From NCBI GenBank assembly GCA_965221415.1, contig OZ244887.1, positions 1,736,001 to 1,800,000 on the forward strand: 64,000 nt of DNA. Reading direction: 5' to 3'. The notes beneath the pieces are model-generated. The model made no database searches, was not told where the DNA came from, and saw nothing but the letters and a program-made list of their open reading frames with translations. This DNA is from UBA8337 sp965221415 (GTDB lineage: Bacteria; Pseudomonadota; Alphaproteobacteria; RS24). The position numbers and the translations under genes are program-made. Numbering within the stretch: the stretch's first letter is position 1; each line of letters starts with the position of its first letter. Shown piece by piece: positions 45,281 to 54,858 of the stretch.

Positions 45281-46339
45281 TTAAATCAACGATAGCGCGT
45301 CCAAATGCAATGCCTGCCAACCCGACCGTTCGGCCATCACCGCAAACATCTCATCCCCGCGCACGGTGCGCTCGACCAACATGGCAGAAATCAGCGCCAT
45401 AATAAATCCAGAAAAAGCCGCGCGGCGATAATCTGCCCACGCCGCCTCGACCCCATACCCGCCAACGCAATCACCCAATTGGGCATGATACTGCGCCACC
45501 AAAGTCTCTTCATGTGCGGCACGCAAAGACGCATCGGCCAGACTGGTTGAAATACAATAAGCAATATCGCCCATGGGCGGGGCGGCTGAAACAGTCTGCC
45601 AATCAAGCAAAACCGGCCGCCCTTCAGCGTCTGAATACAACATATTATCAAGGCGCAAATCGCCATGCGCCAACACAATGGGGGCTTCTTTGGGCGTTAT
45701 ATAAGCCGCAAAGCGTGCCACCAAATCCGCGCCCATATCCAAAATATCGCTATCAATGCGCTCCTCATAACGCGCCCGCCATTCAGGATAAATGGCTGGC
45801 ACGAGGTCTCGAATAAACGCGCGGCGTTCATCGTCCAAGCTATAAGTCAGCCACGCATGGGTCATCAATTGCGGGTCGTTCCAATGACTTTTGTGCAACG
45901 CCGCCGCTTGCCCCAACGCCGCCGTGAGCTGCTCTATCGTGCAGCCATCCATTTGCGCGATTTGCACCGCCGGTGCTAAATCTTCTAGCAATAATAGCCC
46001 ATCCCCGCTAGCGGCATCGTAATCGGCAAGATAAAGCTGCGGCACACGCGCATCGCAGCTCTGCCCGAAATGGGTATAAAATTGCGTTTCAATCTCATAA
46101 AGATGCAGATTGCGCGCCGTCTCGCGACTATCCGCCGCCGCAGCAGGGCATTTGGCAATAACCGATAGGGGTGCATCAATGCCCTCGCGCCAAGCTAATG
46201 TGACGCGGTAGCTATCGCCGACCTGCCCCGTGCCAACCGGCGCATACTCAAAGCCGTCTAAGCTATTTTCAGACTGGTCAAATACGCCTGCCAAAAACCC
46301 GACATCAAACATTTTGGGATGGTCGCGCAACCCACTCAT
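45281..46339 (-). CDS. APH-fold phosphotransferase
   Basis: A 352-residue kinase-like protein of the aminoglycoside phosphotransferase/EcKL fold. It keeps the catalytic Brenner motif HGDLRLDN near residue 225 and the metal-binding LLDWQ. Such proteins next to enoyl-CoA hydratases and SDRs usually act on small hydrophobic alcohols or are acyl-CoA-dehydrogenase-linked; antibiotic resistance is not implied. It overlaps the preceding gene by four bases. Confidence 0.82.
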   Translation of the reverse strand: MSGLRDHPKMFDVGFLAGVFDQSENSLDGFEYAPVGTGQVGDSYRVTLAWREGIDAPLSVIAKCPAAAADSRETARNLHLYEIETQFYTHFGQSCDARVPQLYLADYDAASGDGLLLLEDLAPAVQIAQMDGCTIEQLTAALGQAAALHKSHWNDPQLMTHAWLTYSLDDERRAFIRDLVPAIYPEWRARYEERIDSDILDMGADLVARFAAYITPKEAPIVLAHGDLRLDNMLYSDAEGRPVLLDWQTVSAAPPMGDIAYCISTSLADASLRAAHEETLVAQYHAQLGDCVGGYGVEAAWADYRRAAFSGFIMALISAMLVERTVRGDEMFAVMAERSGWQALHLDALSLI

Positions 46340-47436
46340 GTGGTGACAGCATCCAGCAAACCGCTAAACCCGCTCGGGGCATGCGGGCCGATAAATAGCT
46401 GCTCGATGACCCCGCGCCCAGTATGGGTTTTGCCATTATGGGTCAGCGTCACTTCGGCCAGACTTTGGATATGCAGGTTTTCTACCTTGCCTGCAGCGAG
46501 TGCCGCCTCAGCATCCGCCAACACCATCGCCTCATGCGCCACAGCTAACCCCCCGTGATGAACCCCGTGATTCCATTCAGGATGCATATACCCTAGCCCT
46601 TGCATATAGAAAGTGCGGTTTAGCGGCGTATAGCACACCTCCAGACCTTCCGCCGCAACGGTCAGCGTATGAACACGGCGCGTGGCGTCATAATAGCGCG
46701 TGGTCAAGCCAACATCGCGCATCTCAAGCTTGCTGCTCGCCGCAAAATCGTCAAACACCGCTTTGCGGTTCCACGCCGCCCCGTCGCCATCATCATTGGT
46801 ATGGCAGAAAAAAGCACCATCCTCGAAATTCACTGGCGCCCACAACCAATAAAATTGCTGCGGCGCAGGCGGCACATGACTTTGCGGGTCGGGCGCGCCA
46901 ATCTGGCGTATCCCCCAACTGCGGTCGCGCGTGCCGATACACCCCGTCACATCAAGGCTACGCCCCTGACACTGAATCTCGCCCGACCACGAAACGCTTT
47001 GCGTCGCGCGGGTTAAATCCATCATCAGCCGTGTCCCTTGGCGGCGGGTAAAGCGCGGCTCTTCAATCGGAAAGTGCCGCGCCGTCGCGATTATCTTGGC
47101 CGTCACACCCCCCTCATTATCGGCAATGGTGATGTGCGTTTCTTCAAGCGGGCGGATAATCTCCAAGGTAATCGGCCCGACCGTCAGGTTCAGGCGGTCG
47201 CCAAGCATTTCCTTAGAAGCGCGCAGATTATACTGCGTGCCCTCGTAAGACAGCGCGAAGCTTGCATCCATAATATTGAGCTGCGGATAGACACCCAGCG
47301 CAAGGGCGAAAAATATCGCGCCATCCGCGCTATAGCCGTTGAAGAAAAAACGGTCGTAGAAATTGCGGTCGCCGCCCGCAAAAGCCATCGGCTCAGCTGT
47401 CTGGTGAAGCGGGTAATCATCAGCCGGTGTTAGCAT
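46336..47436 (-). CDS. Conserved protein of unknown function, beta-rich (lipocalin/CrtC-like appearance)
   Basis: A 366-residue soluble protein without signal peptide or membrane helix. It is rich in Trp, Asp and beta-forming stretches; GTRDRSWGIRQ and FYWLWAPVNFEDGAFF recall the carotenoid hydratase/AttH (lipocalin-like) group. The family could not be named with confidence. The four-base overlap with the kinase-like gene and the SDR gene 27 bases upstream suggest action on the same hydrophobic substrate. Confidence 0.6.
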   Translation of the reverse strand: MLTPADDYPLHQTAEPMAFAGGDRNFYDRFFFNGYSADGAIFFALALGVYPQLNIMDASFALSYEGTQYNLRASKEMLGDRLNLTVGPITLEIIRPLEETHITIADNEGGVTAKIIATARHFPIEEPRFTRRQGTRLMMDLTRATQSVSWSGEIQCQGRSLDVTGCIGTRDRSWGIRQIGAPDPQSHVPPAPQQFYWLWAPVNFEDGAFFCHTNDDGDGAAWNRKAVFDDFAASSKLEMRDVGLTTRYYDATRRVHTLTVAAEGLEVCYTPLNRTFYMQGLGYMHPEWNHGVHHGGLAVAHEAMVLADAEAALAAGKVENLHIQSLAEVTLTHNGKTHTGRGVIEQLFIGPHAPSGFSGLLDAVTT

Positions 47437-47463
47437 AAGAGCCTCCTATCGCTACATTTATCG

Positions 47464-48231
47464 CTACATTGCCGAAATGCCGCCATCGAGCTTTAGCTCG
47501 GCACCCGTCATGAACTTGCTTTCATCGCTGGCCAGATAAACCACCGCATAAGCGACATCGTCTGGGTCGCCGATTTCTTGCAGCGGCACTTGGCGCGCGA
47601 GCTTACCCTTCAGCTCGTCGCGGCTCATGCCCGCCGCCATACCGTCGATAATCGGCGTATCAATAAAAGTTGGGTGGATGGAGTTCGAGCGGATTTTATA
47701 GCCGCGCTTTGCACAGTGCAGCGCCACAGATTTCGACAAGAGCCAAACGCCCGCTTTGGCCGAATTATACGCAGCCATATTATGCCCCGCAATCAGCCCC
47801 GCGATGGATGAGATATTGATGATAGAACCCGGCGCATGGGCACGCATCAGCGGGATGGCGTATTTGCACCCCAGAAACACACTATCGACATCAACCGCAT
47901 GGACACGCTTCCACGTCTCGAAATCTGTGTCCTCGACCGTCGAGCCGCCGCCAATGCCGGCATTATTGAGCAGCACATTCAGGCCGCCCATATCCTCATG
48001 GGCCGCGTCTAGTGCCGCTTGCCAATTCTTCTCGTCAGTGACATCCAGATGATACGCAAAAGCCTGCCCTGCGTGGACTTCGTTAATCTCCTCGGCGACC
48101 GCGGCAGCACCGTCCGCATTGATATCGCTAATGGCGACTTTCGCGCCCTCTTTGGCCAACATAATGGCTGAGGCGCGCCCCAGTCCCGAAGCGCCGCCCG
48201 TGATGAATGCCATTTTTCCTGCTACACGCAT
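47464..48231 (-). CDS. Short-chain dehydrogenase (hydroxysteroid dehydrogenase/cyclopentanol dehydrogenase-like)
   Basis: A 255-residue classical SDR with TGGASGLGRASAIML near residue 11, NNAGIGG and catalytic YNSAKAG. It resembles the 3(or 20)-beta-hydroxysteroid and cyclopentanol dehydrogenase group, based on overall pattern only. It lies nine bases after the enoyl-CoA hydratase gene. It probably oxidises a secondary alcohol in a catabolic route. Confidence 0.85.
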   Translation of the reverse strand: MRVAGKMAFITGGASGLGRASAIMLAKEGAKVAISDINADGAAAVAEEINEVHAGQAFAYHLDVTDEKNWQAALDAAHEDMGGLNVLLNNAGIGGGSTVEDTDFETWKRVHAVDVDSVFLGCKYAIPLMRAHAPGSIINISSIAGLIAGHNMAAYNSAKAGVWLLSKSVALHCAKRGYKIRSNSIHPTFIDTPIIDGMAAGMSRDELKGKLARQVPLQEIGDPDDVAYAVVYLASDESKFMTGAELKLDGGISAM

Positions 48232-48240
48232 GAGTCTCTC

Positions 48241-49053
48241 CTAATTTTTAGATTTCGATTTAGCCTTTGGTTTCGTAAGGGTTGCACGCACCGCCGCTTT
48301 ATTTTCTTCAGAGCCAGTAAGCAACGCATATTGCTCGCGATCCATAAACGAGCCAACATAATTGAGCGCATGCGCGTGCGCGTTAATCGCTTGCTTGGTC
48401 ATCCGCACAGGGATGGGCGGCAAGGCGACAACTTTGGCGGCCAGAGCTTGTGCAGCCGCAAGGCTTTCGCCCGATGCGCTGACCTCGTCAATCAACCCCC
48501 ACGCCAGCGCCGTCTCAGGCGGCACAGCTTCGCCCAATATCGCCAAATGCTTGGCGCGCGCAGGGCCAACCAACGCCGTAAGGCGCGGATTGGCTTGCCA
48601 ACTCATATTGATGCCAAGCGGCACTTCGGGCAAGCGTATGTCGCAATCATTTGAGGCCACACGCCAATCACACGCAATCGCCAAAGCCAACCCACCACCA
48701 AGGCAATAGCCCTCCATCGCACAAATCGTTACCTGCTCCAACGCCTCCCACGCGGCACACATATCAGGGCCGAGCAACAGCTTCTGGCGTTGCTCAAGCG
48801 GCGAAAGATGATGCGTGTGCATCTGCTTGTCTTTTAAATCTGCACCAACGCTGAACACCGGCTCGCCACACAAAATAACGCATTGCGTCTCAATATCGCT
48901 CTTAAGCGCGCGCGCCACATCGCGTAAACCCTCCATCACCAAAGCCGACAGCGGATTACGCCCGCCGCCATAATCAGGGCCACGGTTTAACGTCACCGTC
49001 GCAACGCCTCCGTCACGCGTCACGCTTAGCCCGTCTGGTAGTTCTGGTATCAT
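48241..49053 (-). CDS. Enoyl-CoA hydratase/isomerase family protein
   Basis: A 270-residue crotonase-fold protein. The oxyanion-hole segments SVGADLKDKQ and EGYCLGGGLALAIACDWR are visible; the first catalytic Glu position (LPEVPLGI) has Glu, and the second is less clear. The C-terminus is rich in Lys and Ser (KPKAKSKSKN). The start at MIPELPDG (49053) follows a GGGGGGA site. It is the first gene of the five-gene operon. Confidence 0.87.
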   Translation of the reverse strand: MIPELPDGLSVTRDGGVATVTLNRGPDYGGGRNPLSALVMEGLRDVARALKSDIETQCVILCGEPVFSVGADLKDKQMHTHHLSPLEQRQKLLLGPDMCAAWEALEQVTICAMEGYCLGGGLALAIACDWRVASNDCDIRLPEVPLGINMSWQANPRLTALVGPARAKHLAILGEAVPPETALAWGLIDEVSASGESLAAAQALAAKVVALPPIPVRMTKQAINAHAHALNYVGSFMDREQYALLTGSEENKAAVRATLTKPKAKSKSKN

Positions 49054-49068
49054 GCGTCCCCCCAATAT

Positions 49069-49095
49069 GAAAAAGGGCGACCAAAGGCCGCCCTT
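49069..49095 (-). terminator. Rho-independent terminator after the first DUF1329 gene
   Basis: On the minus strand a seven-base stem (AAGGGCG at 49089-49095, CGCCCTT at 49073-49079) with a nine-base loop is followed by a run of five T. It lies 25 bases after the DUF1329 stop and separates the envelope cluster from the catabolic-type operon. Confidence 0.75.
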
Positions 49096-49120
49096 ATCCC
49101 TATTCTAACTCTTTCGAGAA

Positions 49121-50515
49121 TTACCGACCCAAACGACGAACGTTAGCTGGTGTGTAATACTCTGGTGTCAGATAATCCAAGCCTTCGTCCACGATATTAG
49201 CAGGACGCTCGGACTTCATAGCAAGACCTATATAACGGCCAGCCAATGTATCATAGACGAACTCGCCACCTGTGGTGAAGCACAGCTGTGAATGCGGACG
49301 GTAATCGGGGCCTTGTCCAGCTTCCTGAACGCGCCACAATTCGCCGCGACCATCATATAGTTCGCCGCCCGTGATTTGCCAGCTATCCTCGTCAAGACGC
49401 AAGACGCGACGTGAGTAGATGTGGCGGGCAGAGCTACGCAGATTACCCTCGACAACCCATTGGCGACGCAATTCATAACGCAGCGCGTCTGGATTTGCGT
49501 GACCCGGTGTTATCAAATCGTCATATGGTGTCAGCACAGCTTTGAAGTTGTTTTGCTGTGAGACTTTTTCCATTTTGCCGCGAACCGTCCAATGATAACG
49601 GTCAGGCGCGCCATTATAGCCATCATACTGGTCTGATGTGGCAAGGGCGTCGCCATTGGTTAGTGGATTGTCATAAGCGATGTTTGGCGCACGACGCACG
49701 CGACGTGTGCCGGGGCTATATGTCCAGGCTTTGCGACCCTCTTTGGCCATGTTGAGCGTCTCATGCACCAACACAACATTACCCGCACGACGCGCAGGAG
49801 CAGATGTGTACGCAACGAAATAAATCGAGATATTGTCCAAATCTTCAGCCCGTGTGTATTGCGGGTCAGAGAATGAGAACACAATCTCATCGCGTGTGTA
49901 GGTGAGCGTATAATCGCCACTTACTGTCGGTGCTGCAAAGTTGAAGTCACGCGCAAGACGCAGACCACGATAGCGCAACGTATGGTTCCAAACGACTTCT
50001 AGCCCGCTATTTGGGATAGGAAACGGTGAGGCCATAAAGGCTTCGCTAATGCCATTGCCACCATCAGCTAGCTTGCCGACGAGGGCATTGCGTTTTGCAC
50101 CCTTATAGACAAAGTCTGGCTGCGAGCATGTACGCCGCGATGGATAAACATTGATACGATACGTGTCGCTATAGGTTTCGAGCATTTTCTTCTGCCCGTC
50201 GCTCAACACTTTGCTGTAACGGCTCATATTGTCCGCCGTTACTGTGTAGAGTTTTTTGTCACCCGCAAATGGGTCTGGCAAAGCACCGCCCTGATAGCCG
50301 GCCAATAAAGCGCTGACTTTCGGAACACCGCGTCCCGTCCATGCAGCAACACCCGACTTAGAGCCGGCTTTTTCAGCCCCCATGGGGGTCAAATCGGCCC
50401 CGAGGCGGTCTGCAACGCTTTTGGGCACTTCGGCTAAAGCGGGGGCGATTAAGGCCCCGCTTAGCGTTAATGCCACGCCCAGCGTCAGGGTTTGGTTTGC
50501 TGTTTTGGTTTTCAT
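49121..50515 (-). CDS. DUF1329 protein (copy 1), secreted, LolB/LppX-like
   Basis: A 464-residue protein with a signal peptide (LGVALTLSGALIAPALAEVP). It is a DUF1329 protein: AWTGRGVPK, FPIPNSGLEVVWNHTLRYRG, TYSPGTRRVRRAPNIAYDNP and a C-terminus ending NVRRLGR. These have a lipoprotein-localisation-like beta fold and usually occur with DUF1302, YCF48 and RND exporter genes; a role in handling hydrophobic compounds in the periplasm is inferred. It has a paralogue at 54888-56249. It follows the DUF1302 gene by 68 bases and is followed by a terminator. Confidence 0.88.
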   Translation of the reverse strand: MKTKTANQTLTLGVALTLSGALIAPALAEVPKSVADRLGADLTPMGAEKAGSKSGVAAWTGRGVPKVSALLAGYQGGALPDPFAGDKKLYTVTADNMSRYSKVLSDGQKKMLETYSDTYRINVYPSRRTCSQPDFVYKGAKRNALVGKLADGGNGISEAFMASPFPIPNSGLEVVWNHTLRYRGLRLARDFNFAAPTVSGDYTLTYTRDEIVFSFSDPQYTRAEDLDNISIYFVAYTSAPARRAGNVVLVHETLNMAKEGRKAWTYSPGTRRVRRAPNIAYDNPLTNGDALATSDQYDGYNGAPDRYHWTVRGKMEKVSQQNNFKAVLTPYDDLITPGHANPDALRYELRRQWVVEGNLRSSARHIYSRRVLRLDEDSWQITGGELYDGRGELWRVQEAGQGPDYRPHSQLCFTTGGEFVYDTLAGRYIGLAMKSERPANIVDEGLDYLTPEYYTPANVRRLGR

Positions 50516-50549
50516 TTCATTTCCCTTCCAAAGTCAATTTGGTTGAACA

Positions 50550-50572
50550 GGGGCGCGTTTGGGACACGCCCC
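50550..50572 (-). promoter_or_regulatory. Intercistronic hairpin between DUF1302 and DUF1329 genes
   Basis: On the minus strand GGGGCGTGT (50564-50572) can pair with ACGCGCCCC (50550-50558), nine pairs including one G-U, with a five-base loop. No T run follows. It may protect or process the message between the two cistrons or reduce read-through. Confidence 0.4.
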
Positions 50573-50583
50573 CGCGACGCTGT

Positions 50584-53343
50584 TTAAAACGCGTATGAAC
50601 CGCTCAGTGAATAGAAATCGCGGTCAATATTGCGATTATAAAGCACATCACCATCAAACGCGGTGTAGCCAAGCGATACTGACCACTCCGATTGATAATC
50701 AGCCGTAACGCTTAGGTTAAGCGACTCATTATCCTCAATGAACGACCCCGCAGGTGAAGGCGAACGGCCTTCCATACCACGGCGATAGGCAAGCGTTGGA
50801 CGCAAGCCCCAAGCCGAACCAAACGCATTGTTGTATTGCAGCTGACCGAACAAAACAATGCCATAGCTGTCTTTCGTCGGACGGCACTCATCGGCTGTCC
50901 GTGGGTCGAGCGAGAACACCCCACCAAGCGGCAAATCCGAACCAGACGTGCATTGATTAGCAAGCCGTGGCGTCCGCGTCAGATTTGGGTTGTCCTGCTT
51001 GTACTCATCCGCATCTGGCATGTGCACATAACCAATCTCCGTCAGCAGAATACCCAAATCGGCCTGAAGCGCACTTATCACTGGATTAGAACGGGTGAAC
51101 GTCGCCGTCGTGCCAATGTCTACATTGAATACTTCTTCACGAACATAGCCATGGAACACTTCATCAAAGTCACCGCAAGTCGATTCAATGGTCTGACCCG
51201 CGTATAGCTGGGCTGCAACTGCGTTGAAGTTTTCCCACGCACACGAAGCACTAAGTGCCACGATAGATATGGAATCGCCATCCAACGCCAGTGGCATATC
51301 AGGGCGATAAGCTATCTCACCCTGTACACCCCAACCAAGAAGTGTGGTTGCTGCGCTAAGGCCATAGACTTCGATATCTTCTGGGTATTCCCCAAAAATC
51401 TCGGTCTGATAACGTGTGGCGATGGTAGACGCCCCCGTCGGAAGCGCTAATGCCGCAGTGCCCGTCTGTGCCAAAATGCTCACACAGCCTATAACACCGC
51501 CTGCAGCAAGCGAGCCAGTGCCAGTATCACTCTGTGGCAAGGCCAAGCCAGCAGCAAGGGCATTACGTATGTCCATTGCCGTTGTCTGTGCACTCGTAGC
51601 CATAACCGTCGCATCCGTATTGTAATTAGTCGTGGCCGCCTGAATAATCGTGGCAGTTGCTGGGGTGGCATCAAAACGCGCCACTTCAGCTTCGAAGAAT
51701 TCACGCTCTGCCGCGCCTATGCCCGTCGGGTCATCTGGATAGATAGTGACAGCCGCAGCGCTGCTAACAAAGCCACCCGTCGCTCCATAAGTCCCTTTAC
51801 AGCCTGCCGCTGTGAAACCACGTAAGAAGAAGCCACTTGTTGGCGTTGTTACGTTCGGACCCGCGACGGGCGTGCGCGCAATCGACGCTGCATAAGGAAT
51901 GCGGCTCGTGTATTTTTGATAATACGCACCAAACTCGGTTGAGTTGAGGTTTTCTGCATACCACCGCACAGCCAAACCATAATTGTCGGTATCGCCGATA
52001 TCGCGTGGGTCATCATCTACACCGCGTGCAAGATAATCAGTGTCGTAAAGCGTATATCCACCTTCACGACGACCATCGGCAACGGTATTGGCAATGGCTT
52101 GACGGCTAGCTTCGACATTACCCGCTGCATTTGGCGTGTAAATGTCAACAGCCGAGCCAGCTTGGCACTCGCCAAACACATCGTTGAACAGAGTACCATA
52201 GGCAGCTGTCGCAACATTAGTGCTATTATGCGCATTGCAATCACGTTTACCAGAACCGCTATAAGCCCCAGAGCCGACGTAGAAACGCCCAAGAGTTTCT
52301 TCCGCACCGCCCCCATTGCCAGCTGAGCCGCCCTCAAAGGAATCTGAATTGGCAAAAGGTGTGCCGCCAACATCAATTTTATAATCATCCCAACCGCCAA
52401 TATAGGCTTCGATATTAATATCCTCGGTCAGGGCAAAAGAGCCGTAAATGGCTTCGATGGGTAAGAGGGCTTCTTTAATTTCAGCACCGGGGCGGCGAAT
52501 AGCGTTCACATCAATTGAGTTGAACACGCTATTACCGCCAAGAATAAAGGTTGCTTCGCCCCAGTTAATCACCTGACGACCAACACGGACAAGCAGAGGT
52601 CTGCCTGCAATATCGGTATCGTAATCAAAGTAGAAATCGAGCAATTCGGCATCACGGATAACAATGCTATCAGACCTATCGAGCAAAGGACTACGCTCAT
52701 AGCTGCTTGAATCGGCTAGCACCGCGTCATAAAATCCATTGACACGCGTAAAGAAGCGCACATTGCCGATATCGGCTTCGATATCTGAGGTGATTTTGAC
52801 TGTACCGCCAGTTAAATCGCCATTGTCGAAGTTCAACCGACCATCATCAGTGTTGATGGAGGCATCATAATTATAGAGTTCAGTCCCACCTGTCATGAAC
52901 GTATCAAACGCAAGCTGGCCGAACATGCACCTTGAAGGGAATGCCGCTGCCTGACCGGGCAGCGCATTCTGCGCATAAGCGGAAGGGTTAGCTGATGTAC
53001 CGCAATCGGTGCCCGCAGGAACCACACTATTAGTAATCAGAGTACCCAAGAACGGGTCAAAACCGGGGGTATTATCCTTCGGTCCACCATTGCGCGCAGG
53101 CAAGAGCGCTGTTTCGCGGTCTTCTGCACGGATAGAAACACCCGCTGAAACTGTTGTATCAATTTGCACATTAACATCGCCAAGGCGCAGCGTCGCAGCA
53201 TCCGCAGGTGATGTAATGGTTGTTAAAGAAAGGGCAACACTTAGCCCCAATGCATATGAGCCGAGAAGCCATTTTTTAACTGGGCTGTTGGCTGTAGATG
53301 CGTCTTGTGACGCTTTTTGGTTGAACGGTGCCTGAATAGACAT
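50584..53343 (-). CDS. DUF1302 outer-membrane beta-barrel protein
   Basis: A 919-residue protein with a long signal region (cleavage near ADAATLRLGD) and many amphipathic strands, ending in a terminal Phe (SGSYAF), as expected for an outer-membrane barrel. The motifs VRVGRQVINWGEATFI and GADLGI-like segments mark DUF1302. It appears longer than most members because of Ala/Thr-rich, Cys-containing inserts near residues 330-420 and 500-650, probably surface loops. A GGGAGGGGAG site precedes the ATG. It is likely a channel for hydrophobic molecules, with DUF1329 proteins as periplasmic partners (inference). Confidence 0.85.
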   Translation of the reverse strand: MSIQAPFNQKASQDASTANSPVKKWLLGSYALGLSVALSLTTITSPADAATLRLGDVNVQIDTTVSAGVSIRAEDRETALLPARNGGPKDNTPGFDPFLGTLITNSVVPAGTDCGTSANPSAYAQNALPGQAAAFPSRCMFGQLAFDTFMTGGTELYNYDASINTDDGRLNFDNGDLTGGTVKITSDIEADIGNVRFFTRVNGFYDAVLADSSSYERSPLLDRSDSIVIRDAELLDFYFDYDTDIAGRPLLVRVGRQVINWGEATFILGGNSVFNSIDVNAIRRPGAEIKEALLPIEAIYGSFALTEDINIEAYIGGWDDYKIDVGGTPFANSDSFEGGSAGNGGGAEETLGRFYVGSGAYSGSGKRDCNAHNSTNVATAAYGTLFNDVFGECQAGSAVDIYTPNAAGNVEASRQAIANTVADGRREGGYTLYDTDYLARGVDDDPRDIGDTDNYGLAVRWYAENLNSTEFGAYYQKYTSRIPYAASIARTPVAGPNVTTPTSGFFLRGFTAAGCKGTYGATGGFVSSAAAVTIYPDDPTGIGAAEREFFEAEVARFDATPATATIIQAATTNYNTDATVMATSAQTTAMDIRNALAAGLALPQSDTGTGSLAAGGVIGCVSILAQTGTAALALPTGASTIATRYQTEIFGEYPEDIEVYGLSAATTLLGWGVQGEIAYRPDMPLALDGDSISIVALSASCAWENFNAVAAQLYAGQTIESTCGDFDEVFHGYVREEVFNVDIGTTATFTRSNPVISALQADLGILLTEIGYVHMPDADEYKQDNPNLTRTPRLANQCTSGSDLPLGGVFSLDPRTADECRPTKDSYGIVLFGQLQYNNAFGSAWGLRPTLAYRRGMEGRSPSPAGSFIEDNESLNLSVTADYQSEWSVSLGYTAFDGDVLYNRNIDRDFYSLSGSYAF

Positions 53344-53822
53344 GAACGCTCCCCTCCCTTAAGTTTTCAAGGGGTCTTCCGCGTGAGATATACAAACCAC
53401 TCTACTCTTAACCAATACTCTGGCCAAAAGCGACAATGAATGTGAGGGGCTTTAAAACGCCTAAAGCTTAAGTGCCATTTTGAGCGCATTAACGCTCACC
53501 CCTGTCAGTCTTGTCGCCCACCGACCCCACGCTTGGACCCGATTAGCTTATGCGACTTTGCCTCCCCTTGATAGGTAACAAACCCGCAATTAAATACAGA
53601 CGCGCCCAAAATGGGCAGGCCTAGCGATAACTCAACGAAAAATTAACCCTTGGGTCAAGCAATATATTTTTATTTATGTTCTTGTATTTAACTTATTGCT
53701 TATCAAAGATGGGCAAGGCCAGAACCACAAACCCGCCCTATACTCTATATATGGCACACTATATATGTCGCCCTTGCGCCACACACGGGTGTGTGGTGCG
53801 CGTATATCATCAGTAAAGAGAC
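53344..53822. other. 479-base intergenic region before the DUF1302 gene
   Basis: No gene is seen. The region is AT-rich in the middle (53640-53700). It holds a GC-rich hairpin (53776-53799, one G-U on the plus strand) just after the YCF48 gene, the AT-rich repeat at 53739-53767, and an operator-like palindrome TGAGCG-N6-CGCTCA (53481-53498). A weak minus-strand promoter-like pair, TTGGTT-17-TATATC (53410-53415 and 53387-53392), would give a leader of about 37 bases for the DUF1302 gene. Confidence 0.5.
53739..53767 (-). repeat. AT-rich tandem repeat, copy B
   Basis: On the minus strand CATATATAG (53759-53767), five bases, then CATATATAGAGTATA (53739-53753). The 15-base second unit recurs exactly at 54859-54873. 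The arrangement suggests a protein-binding site or a shared promoter element. Confidence 0.5.
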
Positions 53823-54779
53823 TTATTTAAGGCTGTGGACTCTTACGCCCGGGTCGCCAAATAACAGCACTGTGTTATTTTTGCCACTAATGGCGGTCGC
53901 AAAACTCAAGCGGTCAGGACGCTCCGTCGCAACAAAGTTCTTGCCGCTATCGCGCGATGTCAAAATCGTGCCAGATAGACCCGTCAGAACAATCCGCCCA
54001 TCCGCCAACTGCGTGCCACCCGTCAAAGACTGGTCAACATTGGTCGCGGTCTTCTTCCACGACCCGCCATCAGAAGACAAATACGCATTGCCCCGCATGC
54101 CATAAACCAACACACCGCCATCAGCCAATCCCATGCCACCCCAAAACGAGCCATCATAACCCGTCTCTAAGGCTTTCCACGTGCGGCCTCGGTCAGTCGA
54201 CTTATAAACCGTGCCATATTCAGCCGGAATATAGACATTGCCCTTCTTATCAGCAAACAAATCGTTCAAATGAAAATCATCAAAACTGCCCTCAATAAGC
54301 GCGCGCTGCGTCCATGTCGCACCCGCATCCTTCGTCTCAAGCATGTAAGCAAAACCACCAATCGCAATGCCGTTCTGCGCATCAGCAAAATAAATCCCGA
54401 AAAGCGGCGTCTCCCCGCGACGCTCAGTATGCTGCAACTCCCAATTATTGCCACCATCCGTCGTCCTCAAAATGGTCGCCTCATGCCCCACAGCATAACC
54501 CGTCTGATTGTCCAAAAAGATAACACTCGTCAGCGTGTTGCGCGTCGGCACTTGCCCCGCTTGCGTCCAACTGCCGCCCCTGTCATCAGAAAAAATAATG
54601 TGGCCAAACTCGCCAACCGCAACCAAGCGCGTGCCAATCTCAACAACATCAAGCAATAACGCCTTCGTCGCCAAATCGCTCGGGGTCGCATATTCGTAAG
54701 GCTCTGCGGCCTGTGTCGTTAAAGGCGCAAAAACCAAAGCCAAAACAAAAACCAAAATCAAATTCCGTTTCCGTGTCAT
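53823..54779 (-). CDS. YCF48/BNR-repeat secreted protein
   Basis: A 318-residue protein with a signal peptide (LVFVLALVFAPLTTQAAEP) and about six BNR-like repeats with Asp-x-Gly-x-x-Trp (DRGGSWTQ, DGGNNWEL, DAGATWTQ, DRGRTWKA), forming a beta propeller like the YCF48/HCF136 family. In bacteria it often accompanies RND exporters together with DUF1302 and DUF1329 genes. The start at MTRKRN (54779) follows GGGAG. It lies 109 bases after the second DUF1329 gene. Confidence 0.85.
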   Translation of the reverse strand: MTRKRNLILVFVLALVFAPLTTQAAEPYEYATPSDLATKALLLDVVEIGTRLVAVGEFGHIIFSDDRGGSWTQAGQVPTRNTLTSVIFLDNQTGYAVGHEATILRTTDGGNNWELQHTERRGETPLFGIYFADAQNGIAIGGFAYMLETKDAGATWTQRALIEGSFDDFHLNDLFADKKGNVYIPAEYGTVYKSTDRGRTWKALETGYDGSFWGGMGLADGGVLVYGMRGNAYLSSDGGSWKKTATNVDQSLTGGTQLADGRIVLTGLSGTILTSRDSGKNFVATERPDRLSFATAISGKNNTVLLFGDPGVRVHSLK

Positions 54780-54858
54780 CAAATATCTCCCTATCTGGCC
54801 ATCACCATATGAAAGCTGCGCACGCCTTGCAAGAGACAAAAACGCACACTTAAATATA

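Noticed and set aside
45281..46339. Aminoglycoside resistance gene
   Set aside because: The APH fold is shared by many kinases, and the operon context with enoyl-CoA hydratase and SDR points to metabolism.
53776..53799. Terminator of the YCF48 gene
   Set aside because: The hairpin is strong on the plus strand but has a mismatch on the minus strand, and no T run follows in either direction.
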